Shown: positions 26,987 through 36,101 of the stretch, piece after piece
How positions within the stretch are numbered: position 1 is the stretch's first letter
Layout: each line of letters starts with the position of its first letter
Assembly (NCBI RefSeq): GCF_000317045.1
Contig: NC_019703.1
Location: forward strand, 2,530,501 to 2,594,500
Source: Geitlerinema sp. PCC 7407
GTDB taxonomy: Bacteria > Cyanobacteriota > Cyanobacteriia > PCC-7407
Reading direction: 5' to 3'
Length of the DNA: 64,000 nucleotides
The notes under the pieces: generated by a model
Told to the model about the DNA's origin: nothing
Seen by the model: only the letters and a program-made list of their open reading frames with translations
Database searches by the model: none
Translations under genes and position numbers: made by a program

Positions 26987-28319
26987 GCTGTTTCGCCGGA
27001 CCTACTGGCGGCTGGCGGGGCTGTATACCGGCGTGATGGCGCTGATTTTGCTGGGCTGCGGCGTCACGCTGTACCACTGGCTGGCCTACGCTCGCCACCA
27101 GACCCTCGATCGCGAGATCGCGTCGGTGGCTGGCACCCTCCACGACAGCATCGAGCCTTTGCTGAAGCGGGCCGATCGCCTCGAACCCGAGATAATCGCG
27201 CTGGTGCCGGGGCTGTGCGTGGTGGCGGCGGGCTGCCCCCAGCCTGCGGCCATCGAGCGCATTCACATCTTGGGCACGGTGCCCCAAAAGGGGTACTACG
27301 TGCGATTTTTCGATCGTCAGGGCGCGCTGCTGGCGATCGCCGGTCTCACTCGCGAACAGCTGCCGGTCCAGACTCCCGACACTGGCTGGCAAATGCAGCG
27401 GTCCGCTGGGGGCGATCGCTACCGGCAGATGACGCTGCTGCTCAAGACGCGCACTGGCCGATCTTGGGGCTACATGGTTGTCGGCCGCAGCCTCGCTGAG
27501 GTTGAGCGAGACATTATCACCCTGCGCACTTGGCTGCTGCTGGGTCTGCCAGTGGGGCTGCTGCTGATCGGCAGCGCCAGCGTCTGGCTGGCGCGGGTGG
27601 CCATGCAGCCGGTGTATCGCTCCTACGAGCAGATTCAGCAGTTCACAGCCGATGCGGCCCATGAGCTGCGCACGCCCCTGGCCGCGATCCGCGCCACGGT
27701 GGAGTCGACGCTCCAGACCCCCGACCTTTCGGGGGAGAGCCGCAGCGCCCTCGAGACGGTCCAGCGCCAAAATCGACGCTTGGCGCTGCTGGTGCAGGAT
27801 TTGCTTTTTCTATCGCGCCTGGATTTGCAGGGGCTGCCCGTCAAGGTAGAGCGGTGCCATCTGTCCGAGATTTTGGCTGATTTAGTAGAAGAATTTGCCG
27901 AAATGGCGATCGCCGCTGAGGTGGAGCTCCAGCTCCAGTCCCAGACTTCAGAGGCCGTGGTGATCGGCAGCGCCGATCAGCTCTATCGCCTGTTTACAAA
28001 CCTGATCGTGAATGCCATTCAGTACACGCCGCCGGGGGGCCAGGTGACGGTCAGCCTCGAAACCCTCGACTCCTGCGCCCTGGTGCAGGTGCGCGATACG
28101 GGCATCGGCATCGCCCCGGAGAACCTGCCCCACATCTTCGATCGGTTCTATCGGGTGGGGGGCGATCGCTCCCGCAAAACCGGCGGCGCGGGCCTGGGGC
28201 TGGCGATCGCCCGCGCCATCACCGAGCTGCACCACGGCACTCTCCAGGTCCACAGCCAGCCCGCTCAGGGAGCCACCTTCAGCGTCCGGCTCCCCCTCGC
28301 CCCGGCCTTGGAGCCGTAA
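26973..28319 (+). CDS. Sensor histidine kinase paired with the metal-efflux regulator
   Basis: A 448-residue membrane kinase. Membrane helices lie near residues 15-37 and 190-212 and frame a periplasmic domain of about 150 residues with a cysteine pair around LCVVAAGCP that could bind a metal. The kinase core has H-box FTADAAHELRTPLAAIRATV, N-box NLIVNAIQYTPPGG, DTGIGIAPEN and GAGLGLAIA. It resembles the NrsS/RppB group. Its stop codon is followed with no gap by the stop of the convergent CIA30 gene (28319/28320). Confidence 0.92.
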   Translation: MNRHRLFRRTYWRLAGLYTGVMALILLGCGVTLYHWLAYARHQTLDREIASVAGTLHDSIEPLLKRADRLEPEIIALVPGLCVVAAGCPQPAAIERIHILGTVPQKGYYVRFFDRQGALLAIAGLTREQLPVQTPDTGWQMQRSAGGDRYRQMTLLLKTRTGRSWGYMVVGRSLAEVERDIITLRTWLLLGLPVGLLLIGSASVWLARVAMQPVYRSYEQIQQFTADAAHELRTPLAAIRATVESTLQTPDLSGESRSALETVQRQNRRLALLVQDLLFLSRLDLQGLPVKVERCHLSEILADLVEEFAEMAIAAEVELQLQSQTSEAVVIGSADQLYRLFTNLIVNAIQYTPPGGQVTVSLETLDSCALVQVRDTGIGIAPENLPHIFDRFYRVGGDRSRKTGGAGLGLAIARAITELHHGTLQVHSQPAQGATFSVRLPLAPALEP

Positions 28320-29474
28320 CTATTCCGGTCGCCCTTTCAGCAGCTCAAGGCAGCGCTGGAGAGCTGCGTCGGGGTCGGCGGCGGGAACGAGGGTGCAGGG
28401 AATCGGGCTAGCCTGGGCGCAGTCTGCGATCGCGCTAGAAGGCTGAGCGGTCAAAACCAGGCAAGCAGCGGGGTGGGACGCCCGGTAAGCGGCGATCGCC
28501 TCGATTTCGAGCTGAAAGGCCCCCGGCGAAAAGTGCGGATTGAGGGCGCCGTCATACTCGAACTTGCTCAGCATCAGCTGAAAGGCCCGCACCCGATCGG
28601 CAGCAAGCGCCCCAAGCTGAGGCTGGGTTTTGGCCCGAAACACCGGCACCAGTTCCCGAAAGGGCAGACGCACCTCGCACCACTGGCCCGCCACCGTATC
28701 AAAGGACGCGCAGTAGGCCACGCTGTCCCAGCCGCCCTCGGTGCGCAGCATAAACTTGTAGCGCTGGCCGTCTCCCCGCACCCGCAGCGCCACGCCGTCG
28801 TAGGGCGACAGATTCAGGGGCGGCTCGAAGTTGCGGGTGCGCACCGACGCAAAGCCCCCCGAGTTGGCGGTGGACACGACCCCTGTGAAAAAGGCGGAAT
28901 TCGGTCCCAGGCGCAGGCCGCTTTCGCTGACGCCGCCCATCACCACATCGTCGATCGCTCCCCAGGTCTCCGCCAGATTCCCCGTCGGCTGCCCAAAGTC
29001 AAACAGCGATCGCTGGGGCGTTTTGGGCGTCCAGTGGGTCAGCAGCGCCTGAAGAAAGGCCGGCGGCAACGCATCATCACAGACGATCACGTGATCCACC
29101 TGGGCCAGCAGGCTACTGGGCAAAGAGTCGGGATTGTGAAAATCCACCGGGATGGCCGTGACTCCCGCTGGCAGGGTGGGGGTCGGGGCCTGGTGGACTG
29201 AGATTAGCGATCGCACCTGGTAGCCCGCCGCCAGGGCGCTTTGGGCCAGGGCATGGCCCAGGGGCGTCGCGCCATTGAGCAGTAGCAGCACTTGAGAAGA
29301 CGCAGTCATAGCAGAATCCGGAGCCAAATCATCAACAGACAAACGGGGGTGGGAGCGGCTGCCTAGCCACTGCTGAAACCAGTCCAGCTCGCTGAGCAGC
29401 GGAATCGCGCCAAAGTAGGCCATGGTCTTGAAAAAGCGGCCCAAATCCCAACGGGAAGAAGTCGACTGAGACAT
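28320..29474 (-). CDS. CIA30-domain protein with Rossmann-like N-terminal part
   Basis: A 384-residue protein. The C-terminal region (about 157-330) fits the CIA30/NDUFAF1 family: SLFDFGQPTGNLAETWGAID, DDVVMGGVSES, GGFASVRTRN and a carbohydrate-binding-like beta-sandwich. The N-terminal portion (about 60-150) has LLLLNGATPLGHALAQSAL, like a degenerate NAD(P)-binding GATGxxG loop. In plants and cyanobacteria such proteins are linked to assembly of NDH or other thylakoid complexes, so a related role is possible. A much longer open frame extends upstream but lies across the divergent acyltransferase gene, so ATG 29474 is used. Confidence 0.82.
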   Translation of the reverse strand: MSQSTSSRWDLGRFFKTMAYFGAIPLLSELDWFQQWLGSRSHPRLSVDDLAPDSAMTASSQVLLLLNGATPLGHALAQSALAAGYQVRSLISVHQAPTPTLPAGVTAIPVDFHNPDSLPSSLLAQVDHVIVCDDALPPAFLQALLTHWTPKTPQRSLFDFGQPTGNLAETWGAIDDVVMGGVSESGLRLGPNSAFFTGVVSTANSGGFASVRTRNFEPPLNLSPYDGVALRVRGDGQRYKFMLRTEGGWDSVAYCASFDTVAGQWCEVRLPFRELVPVFRAKTQPQLGALAADRVRAFQLMLSKFEYDGALNPHFSPGAFQLEIEAIAAYRASHPAACLVLTAQPSSAIADCAQASPIPCTLVPAADPDAALQRCLELLKGRPE

Positions 29475-29654
29475 AGCAACATCGCACGGGGACTTTTGCT
29501 TGATCCTAGACAACTCCTGCCAGAAATTTTTTCTCGGGCCTGCGATCGCGATCGCCCAAAGCCCAGGCAACCGCCCCAGGCAAAGGGGGGCGAGATATTC
29601 CCTCAGCGCTGATAATGGCTTAGAAGCTCCTGTAGGCGTGTGCTGAGGAAATGT

Positions 29655-30551
29655 ATGGCTGATGGTGTTGCAAAGATGGGATGGTCCCTGACGGAGCGCG
29701 ATCCCCAGGTGATCGATCGGCTGATGCCCATTTGGGAATGGCTGTATCGTTACTATTTCCGGGTGGAGACCGACGGCTGGGAGCATGTTTCGTCCCAGGA
29801 GAAAGTGCTGCTTGTGGGCTCTCACAATGGCGGTCTGGCCGCGCCGGACATGTTCATGATGATGTATGACTGGTTTCGGCGCTTTGGTACGCGGCGTCCG
29901 GTCTATGGGCTGATGCACCCGACGGTGTGGCAGGTGGCGCCACCCGTGGCCCACTTCACCGAAAAGCTGGGCGCTGTAATGGCCCACCCCAAGATGGCGA
30001 TCGCGGCCTTGCGCCAGGGGGCCAGCGTGCTGGTGTATCCGGGCGGACCGCAGGACGTCTTTCGGCCCCACAACGATCGCTTCAAGATTCACTTCGCCGA
30101 TCGCCAAGGATTTATCAAGCTGGCGCTGCGGGAGCAGGTGCCCATTGTGCCGGCGATTTCGGTAGGGGCTCACGATACCCTGATCGTGCTGACGGACCTC
30201 TACGACTGGGCCAAACAGCTCCACGCCTGGGGCATGCCCTGGCTGTTTGATGTGGACCCCCAGGTGTTCCCGATTTATCTGGGGCTGCCCTGGGGGCTGT
30301 CGGTGGGGCCGCTGCCCAATATTCCGCTGCCGGTCCAGATCCGCACGCGGGTGTGCGCGCCGATCGTGTTTGAGCGCTACGGCCCGGAGGCCGCGCGCGA
30401 TCGCGCCTACGTGGAGGCCTGCTACTGGCGGGTGCTGACCCAGATGCAAACCGAGCTCGATCGCCTGGTCATGGGCCTGCCGGGGCTGCCCGCTACGCCC
30501 GCCCAAAGCCCTGACCCGCAGGTCCCAGCGCCTCCAACCGCCGCAGTCTAG
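29655..30551 (+). CDS. Lysophospholipid/glycerol acyltransferase-family protein
   Basis: About 298 residues, PlsC/LPLAT superfamily. The catalytic region reads LLVGSHNGGLAAPDMFM, where H is followed by a spaced D as in modified HX4D motifs. The later signatures LVYPGGPQDVFRP and PIVPAISVGAHD match diacylglycerol-acyltransferase-like members more than classical PlsC. Cyanobacteria have such an enzyme that makes neutral lipids or acyl-plastoquinol, so that is a plausible activity, though not proven by motif alone. ATG 29655 follows GAGGAA; a GTG at 29640 is the alternative. Its stop shares the tetramer CTAG with the convergent TPR gene. Confidence 0.78.
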   Translation: MADGVAKMGWSLTERDPQVIDRLMPIWEWLYRYYFRVETDGWEHVSSQEKVLLVGSHNGGLAAPDMFMMMYDWFRRFGTRRPVYGLMHPTVWQVAPPVAHFTEKLGAVMAHPKMAIAALRQGASVLVYPGGPQDVFRPHNDRFKIHFADRQGFIKLALREQVPIVPAISVGAHDTLIVLTDLYDWAKQLHAWGMPWLFDVDPQVFPIYLGLPWGLSVGPLPNIPLPVQIRTRVCAPIVFERYGPEAARDRAYVEACYWRVLTQMQTELDRLVMGLPGLPATPAQSPDPQVPAPPTAAV

Positions 30552-33500
30552 CCCTCGAGGAGCTGCCAGAAGCGATCGTCGTCCGCGATGGCGTCGAAGT
30601 CGGGGTCGTTGCGGACCTCTTCTCGGTAGCGCGGGTTGAGGGCGATCGCCTGGGAAAGGCTTTCGAGGGCCTGCTTCAGGCGGCCCTGGAGACCAAAGCA
30701 GGCGGCTTTGTTGTAGTGGGCGACGGCGTAGTCTGGTTGGATGGCCAGGGCCTGATCAAAGCAGGCGATCGCTTCGTCATCTTTCTCCTGCTTCACCAGC
30801 AAGTAGCCCTTGTAGTTCCAGGCCTTGTACAGATCCGGGTTCACGGTCAGGGCCTGCTCATAGGACGCGATGGCGTCGTCAAAACGCTCTAGAACCTCCA
30901 GCGCCAGTCCCCGGTTGAGCCAGGCCACCGCGTCTCCAGGGGTCACCTGGACCGCCTGATCAAAGGATTCAAAGGCTTCCTTGTGGCGCTGCATCTTGCC
31001 GAGGGCCACCCCCCGATCCACCCAGGCTTCGTGGTAGTCCGGCTTCAGCTCGACCGCTTTGTCAAAGGACGTGACCGCCTCTTCGAGCTGGCGCAGGCGG
31101 CCCAGGGCCATGCCCCGATTGAACCAGGCCCGCTCATTTTCGGGCTCCAGCTCGACCACCCGATTGAAGGCAGACAGAGCGCCTTCGTAGCGCCGCAGCT
31201 CCCGCAGGGCAAGGCCGCGCTGGAACCAGCAGCGGCTGTCCTCGGGCTCGGCCGCCAGGACTTGGTCCCAGCTCTCGATCGCGCCTTCGTACTGCTGGAG
31301 CTCCCAGAGGGCATCGCCGCGCTGCCGCCAAACCTCGGGCAGGTCCGATCGCACCGCCAGGGCCTGATCGTACTGGGCGATCGCCTCCTCGAAGCGGCCC
31401 TCCAGGAAGAGGGCGTCTGCCTCGGTGATGTGGTCGTCGGGCGTCAAGAACAGCTCTGGATGGTTGGTGCTCAGGCGCTCTAGGCGCTCCGACAACTCCT
31501 GAATCTGCTCCAGCACATTGGCCATGGCCTCAGCGGCGATCGCCGTGGGCGTGATGTCGGCCAGCTTGCCGAGGATTTCGGCTTTCTGGGCCTGGGCGTC
31601 TTCTTGGACCAGCTTCATCTGGTCGGCCAGGGTCTGCTCCAGCCGCTCAATGGTTTGCAGGGTCTCGTCTTTGCGGGCCTGCACCATGGTTTGCAGCTCG
31701 CCCAGCTGCTGGGTGGCTGCCGTCTCCAGGGTCTCTACTTGGTCCAGAGCAGCACTTTGGCGCTCGGTGAGCGATCGCTGCAGAGTCTCAAACTGGTTCG
31801 AAACTTCGGCTTTGAGGGTTTCGAGGCCCTGATAAATGCGATCGGCGCGGCCCTGCAGGTCGGCCTGGGTGGCGGCCAGCTTCTCGCGGTAGTCCGTCTC
31901 CAGCTGCTGGAGGCCGCTGAGAACGTCGCCTTGCTGCCCTTGCAGGGCTTCCCGCCAGCCCGCGATCTGGCCGGAAAATTCTGCTTGCAGATCGGCCAGG
32001 TGCTGGGAATGGGCCTCGCGCTGCTGGGCGATCGCCTCTCGATCCGCCTTCACTTGGTCGGCAAACTCCGCTGCGACCGTTTGCAGATGCTGAATCTGGG
32101 CCTCGCGCGCCTGGGCGATCGCCTCCCGATCCGCCGTCGCCTGCTCCGTGAGGGACTGACTGAGGGCCGCTAGGCTCCCCAGGACGCGGTTTTGCTCATC
32201 ACTCGCCTTTTCGCGGGCCTGGGTCTCCAGCTCCGCCAGGGACGGCGCAAAACCAGCCTCCACTTCCCGCAGGCGCTGCACAGCGGCCTCGCGCGCCTCA
32301 AGAGCGCCGGTTTCGAGGCCGGACAGGTGCTGCTGATAGTCGGCCTGGGCCGTTTCGAGGCCAGACAACACCTCGCTCTGGCGGCCTTTTGCCTCCGTCT
32401 CCAGGGCGGCTAGGCGCGTCCCAAAGGCTGCCTCCGTCTGGGCCAGCGCCTCCAAGATCACGGCCTGCTGGCGCTCGACTTCCGCCTGCAACGTCGCCAG
32501 CTGGGGCGAGAAGTCATTGGCCAGGGTCTTGAGATGCTGAATCGTAGATGCGCGATCGCCCTCCGCGTCGCTGCGCAGGGTCTTCAGGTGCGCGCCAAAG
32601 GCCGCGGCGGCTTCAGCCAGCGATCGCACCGTGGCCTCTTTTTCTTGCACCACTTCGGTCCGCAGGGCCTCCACCGCTGGCCCGAAGTCGGTCCGCACCT
32701 GCTCCAGCTCCGCCAGGACCACCGTCCGCCGCTCCTGGGCCATGGCCGTCAGCGCCGCAATTTCGCTGCCAAAGCTCTCTTCGGCTGCCCGCAGCTTCTC
32801 TAGCAGGCTGGTTTTTTCTTCGATCGCTTCGTCTTGGAGATCCGACAGCTGGGGCCGGAAGTCCGAGGCCAGGGCCGTCACGCTGGCCAAAATGGTTTCT
32901 TTCTGGGCCTCTGCGTCCGCCTGGATGGCCCGCAACTTTTCTGCGAAGGCGGCTTCCCGCTCCGCGAGCGTAGCCTTCGCCGAGGCCAAGATTTCTTGCA
33001 GCGCCTCAATTTGGGCTTGCTTGGTGGACTGGACCTCCTGGACAACTAGCTCCAGGGTTTCGCGCTCCACCCCGACGACCTGCCGGAAAGCAGCCGATTC
33101 TTGATCCACCGCATCGGTGGCGGCTTCGGTTTCCCGCAGCATGGCCTGCAGCTCGGTGTTGGCGCTGGTAATTCGGTTTTCGAGGTCGTGCAGCTCGTTG
33201 AGGTGCGCTTTGACGATGTCGGTGACTTCGTGGATCACCGCTCGCCGCAGCAGGTACAGAGCCGCGATCGCAGCCGCCAGCAGCAGGGCCAGCACCCCCA
33301 GCATGATGTTAAACAGCGTGGTCGTCCGGCTAAAGGCCTGATTGGCCTGGGCCTGGACCTGGGCCTGGACTCGCTGCTCGTTGCGCAGACGCTCCAGCTC
33401 TTGGCGCTCGTCTCCCCCCAAGGCCGGGGCTTCGTCCACGGCTTCGGTAGTGGGCGCTTCGGTCTCCGGCGTCTCGGTGTCTTCGGTCTGAGCGCGTCCT

Positions 33501-33601
33501 ACCCCCACCGACAGCCCAAACGATAGCAGGAAGGTCGAGAGAATCAGGCCGCTCCGCAGTGATAGGGCCGAAGCCGTGGATGGTTGACGCTTCATTCGCA
33601 C
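30548..33601 (-). CDS. Giant membrane-anchored coiled-coil TPR protein
   Basis: 1017 residues. The N terminus has a signal-like stretch, an acidic T/E-rich segment, then a membrane helix around 98-122 (FNIMLGVLALLLAAAIAALY). Residues about 130-700 are an almost uninterrupted coiled coil of E/Q/A/L repeats, in which variants of LETEAKGRQSEVLSGLETA recur about every 40 residues. The final ~280 residues are at least seven TPR units (for example WFNRGMALGRLRQLEEAVTS). It is likely a structural or scaffold protein projecting from the membrane. Internal repetition may arise by duplication. No enzyme domain is present. Confidence 0.85.
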   Translation of the reverse strand: MRMKRQPSTASALSLRSGLILSTFLLSFGLSVGVGRAQTEDTETPETEAPTTEAVDEAPALGGDERQELERLRNEQRVQAQVQAQANQAFSRTTTLFNIMLGVLALLLAAAIAALYLLRRAVIHEVTDIVKAHLNELHDLENRITSANTELQAMLRETEAATDAVDQESAAFRQVVGVERETLELVVQEVQSTKQAQIEALQEILASAKATLAEREAAFAEKLRAIQADAEAQKETILASVTALASDFRPQLSDLQDEAIEEKTSLLEKLRAAEESFGSEIAALTAMAQERRTVVLAELEQVRTDFGPAVEALRTEVVQEKEATVRSLAEAAAAFGAHLKTLRSDAEGDRASTIQHLKTLANDFSPQLATLQAEVERQQAVILEALAQTEAAFGTRLAALETEAKGRQSEVLSGLETAQADYQQHLSGLETGALEAREAAVQRLREVEAGFAPSLAELETQAREKASDEQNRVLGSLAALSQSLTEQATADREAIAQAREAQIQHLQTVAAEFADQVKADREAIAQQREAHSQHLADLQAEFSGQIAGWREALQGQQGDVLSGLQQLETDYREKLAATQADLQGRADRIYQGLETLKAEVSNQFETLQRSLTERQSAALDQVETLETAATQQLGELQTMVQARKDETLQTIERLEQTLADQMKLVQEDAQAQKAEILGKLADITPTAIAAEAMANVLEQIQELSERLERLSTNHPELFLTPDDHITEADALFLEGRFEEAIAQYDQALAVRSDLPEVWRQRGDALWELQQYEGAIESWDQVLAAEPEDSRCWFQRGLALRELRRYEGALSAFNRVVELEPENERAWFNRGMALGRLRQLEEAVTSFDKAVELKPDYHEAWVDRGVALGKMQRHKEAFESFDQAVQVTPGDAVAWLNRGLALEVLERFDDAIASYEQALTVNPDLYKAWNYKGYLLVKQEKDDEAIACFDQALAIQPDYAVAHYNKAACFGLQGRLKQALESLSQAIALNPRYREEVRNDPDFDAIADDDRFWQLLEG

Positions 33602-33823
33602 TTCCTTGAACGCTGATGGACGGGGGGGAGGGCCAGCGGTGGCGATCGCCCCTAGGCCGCTCTACAGACAGCTAGTATGCCAGTTTTCCGCCGAATCGCG
33701 GGCGCGATCGCTGTCTCTACCAATCTACAAGATCCGTTGCCGTGCGCCGCTGACCCCGCAAAGCGGTTGGGAGATGGGCAAGGGGAGGGGCGATCGCAGC
33801 CAGCCATTTTCCCGCCCACAGCC

Positions 33824-33862
33824 AAAAGCCTCGCTCCAAAACTCGCTCAGAGAGAGGCTTTT
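33824..33862 (-). terminator. Possible terminator for the 81-residue gene
   Basis: AAAAGCCTC (33824-33832) and GAGGCTTTT (33854-33862) form 9-base arms around a 21-base loop. On the minus strand the hairpin lies about 80 bp beyond the stop of the small gene at 33945-34190 and ends in a short T-run. The large loop makes this tentative. The rest of 33602-33944 has no recognisable gene. Confidence 0.4.
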
Positions 33863-33944
33863 CACTTTAGGAAGGCGCAATTTTCCAATCAGCAATATCT
33901 GGTTTAGCAATTTCCGGTGGAAAGTCCTGGCGCTGGGGTAAAGC

Positions 33945-34190
33945 CTACCAGTTGCTTTGCAGCTCATCTAGCGCTTTCAGCGCGCGCTGGGTCGTCTGGA
34001 TCGCGCTGCGCCGAAACTCTTCCCAAGTGGCTTGCCCGGTGCCCGTGCTTGCAAAGGCTTTTTTCTGATCTCGCGGCCATTCGTAGTCCTGCCAGCGCTC
34101 TTCTTCGGAGCCCGGGATGCGGCCCGTTTGGTCGGCGTATTCCTGCACCATCGCGCTCATGGGACCAAAGTCGAAGATGTGAAAAATCAT
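33945..34190 (-). CDS. Small conserved-looking protein, unknown function
   Basis: 81 residues with no signal peptide or membrane helix. It is rich in charged and aromatic residues (RWQDYEWPRDQ, WEEFRRSAIQTTQRAL). Codon use and GC match the neighbourhood, and there is no competing frame, so it is probably real. The family was not recognised. Confidence 0.55.
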   Translation of the reverse strand: MIFHIFDFGPMSAMVQEYADQTGRIPGSEEERWQDYEWPRDQKKAFASTGTGQATWEEFRRSAIQTTQRALKALDELQSNW

Positions 34191-34300
34191 GGCCCTAACC
34201 CTCGCAGATTCTAGGGATAAATGCTCACTACCCTAAAGATGCCTCGCTTTTCGGCAAACTCATCAGGCAAAGGGCTAAACGATCCAGTTCTTGATAAGAG

Positions 34301-35209
34301 TTAATTATGTGAAACATGGGGCTGGGCGTAAAATCCCAGATGATTGGCGACGGGCCGCTCGCGGGTGGGCAGTTTGGTGTGATTGGGAGCGTTGAGGAGG
34401 GTGGGGCCGGTGGGCGTAGCTACTGCCAGGGTCGCGGAACCGCCGCCGTCGAGGTTGAGGGCGTCCGTCGCGCCCAGATCTTTGAGCACTTGGGCCAGAT
34501 CTGCCAGGGTGATTCCTTCGCTGTAGCGGGGCTGCTGGTGATCGACGACCACGAGCCACAGGCGATCGCCTGCTGCGTTCAGGCCGGCGGCGGTGCGGGC
34601 GTAGCGTGTGCGGTCTTCAAGCTGGGACGCGATGCCCTGGGCCAGCAGGATCTCGTCCCCGGCGATCGCCTGCTGGGTCCCCGCTGGACAGTCTCCGTCT
34701 GGGGCGATCGCCCCGCGATGGCTAGGGTCAAAGCACAGAGCAGGCCAGCTCGGCTCGGGCGCGGAGTAGCGCACCCCATTGGACATTCCCAAACCCACCG
34801 CGTTGACGGCCTCTCCGGGGCGCGGTCGGTAGTCCCAAGGGGTCTCGGCCCGAAAGGGATAGAAAAAGTTGCCGTTGATCGCCACCTGCACGTCGAAGGT
34901 CTCAACAAAATCTCGGGTTGTGCGGGCCTGGAGCTCAGGCGTCCCTGGCTGTCCCGGGGTGACGAAGGGACGCACCCCCGCCGCTAAATCCACGGCTACA
35001 ATGTGCATCACGACTGGCTGGGGCGCAGGCTGGATGCGGCGCTCGTAGCGGATTCCCTGAAACAGGTCCCGTTGTTGCGGGGTGACCTCGGGCCGCTGGA
35101 AGTGCAGGCCCCCGTATGCGATCAGGGGCAGGCTACCGGCGATCGCCCCGACCCAGCGCCACCGGTTATTTGCGTGCTGACCATGGCTGACTCTCGCGAT
35201 TTTTCCCAT
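34301..35209 (-). CDS. Phosphodiester glycosidase (NAGPA-type) domain protein
   Basis: A 302-residue protein with an N-terminal membrane anchor or signal (WVGAIAGSLPLIAYGGL) and a NAGPA-like domain. Characteristic segments are DVQVAINGNFF, GLGMSNGVRYS, LWLVVVDHQQPRYSEGITL and DALNLDGGGSATL. The family cleaves or modifies phosphodiester-linked sugars and is often tied to exopolysaccharide. The start at 35209 has an excellent ribosome site (GGAGG five bases upstream). It therefore overlaps by 27 bp, head-to-head, the divergent pentapeptide gene starting at 35183. The longer open frame upstream is not part of the gene. Confidence 0.82.
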   Translation of the reverse strand: MGKIARVSHGQHANNRWRWVGAIAGSLPLIAYGGLHFQRPEVTPQQRDLFQGIRYERRIQPAPQPVVMHIVAVDLAAGVRPFVTPGQPGTPELQARTTRDFVETFDVQVAINGNFFYPFRAETPWDYRPRPGEAVNAVGLGMSNGVRYSAPEPSWPALCFDPSHRGAIAPDGDCPAGTQQAIAGDEILLAQGIASQLEDRTRYARTAAGLNAAGDRLWLVVVDHQQPRYSEGITLADLAQVLKDLGATDALNLDGGGSATLAVATPTGPTLLNAPNHTKLPTRERPVANHLGFYAQPHVSHN

Positions 35210-36013
35210 CAAGACCTCCGCAACCGCTCCTTTCGGGGCCAGGATTTGTCCTTTGCCACTTTTACCCAGGCAGACCTGCGGGGCTGTGATTTCAGCCACG
35301 CCGATCTGCGCCACGCCGATTTTACTGGGGCGCGTCTGGGAACGACCGGGCGGCGGTGGCTGGGGGCGATCGCCCCGGTGATTGTTGCGACGAGCGTGAT
35401 GGTGGCAGCCCTCGGCCCCATGATTTTTGGTGTCCTGGGCAGCGCTCCGGAAGCGCCTGCCGCCGCCTACGCCTCGGCGTTGTACAGCAGTCTGGCGATC
35501 GCTGGCCTGCCACCTGCCTTTTTGGGCAGTCAGTCGCCCCGCTGGCGACGAGTCTTGCTGGTCCTGTCGGGGGCGGCCTCCGGGGCGCTGCTGGGGTTCT
35601 TCCACGGCGGCAGCGCGGCGGACAACTCTCCCACAATGGCGATCGCCGGGGCCGTGGTGGGCGGACTGCTGGCGGGCGGCTGGACGAGCTATTCTGCTAG
35701 CCCCCTGACTCAAACAGTGGTGCTCACGGCCAGCACGCTCTGCGCCTACGGCCTCGCCTTTTTGCTGGGGTCGGGGGCGATCGCCCACCTGACCCCCCAG
35801 CTGGACGGCAACGCCCTCAGCTGGATGGTGGCGGCAGGGGTGGCCTTTTGGGCCAGCGTGCAGTCCTTCGGTCACCTTGGGACCGTGGTCAATCGGCGCG
35901 CGGCCACCTGTTTCTGGAAGGCCGATCTGGAGGGCGCTCAGCTACCGGACTTCGCCGCCGCAGATACCACAGAGGCCCGAGGAATTCCCCGGGCCTCTGC
36001 CAGCGATTCTTGA
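35183..36013 (+). CDS. Pentapeptide-repeat membrane protein
   Basis: A 276-residue protein. The first ~50 residues are pentapeptide repeats of the A(D/N)LxX kind (FRGQDLSFATFTQADLRGCD, then FSHADLRHADFTGARL). Then come about six hydrophobic helices of 20-25 residues (for example IAPVIVATSVMVAALGPMIF), and a cytoplasmic tail returns to pentapeptide form (FWKADLEGAQLPDF). Proteins of this build are frequent in cyanobacteria, with unknown function. No ribosome site precedes ATG 35183, but the repeats begin right after it and there is no later start, so the overlap with the divergent glycosidase gene is probably real. Confidence 0.8.
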   Translation: MADSRDFSHQDLRNRSFRGQDLSFATFTQADLRGCDFSHADLRHADFTGARLGTTGRRWLGAIAPVIVATSVMVAALGPMIFGVLGSAPEAPAAAYASALYSSLAIAGLPPAFLGSQSPRWRRVLLVLSGAASGALLGFFHGGSAADNSPTMAIAGAVVGGLLAGGWTSYSASPLTQTVVLTASTLCAYGLAFLLGSGAIAHLTPQLDGNALSWMVAAGVAFWASVQSFGHLGTVVNRRAATCFWKADLEGAQLPDFAAADTTEARGIPRASASDS

Positions 36014-36101
36014 CTGTTTGCTCACAATGGCTTTTATGTCGACCAATGCCATCTAGCAAATGCTGTGGCTGTCAATTCGCTCTCGCGCTTCGCTCTCGCA
36101 C

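Noticed and set aside
29475-30506. Long N-terminal extension of the CIA30 frame
   Set aside because: It lies opposite the acyltransferase gene and its composition is that of an antisense frame; homology starts at 29474.
35210-35875. N-terminal extension of the glycosidase frame
   Set aside because: It is antisense to the pentapeptide membrane gene and lacks any family match; the ribosome site supports 35209.
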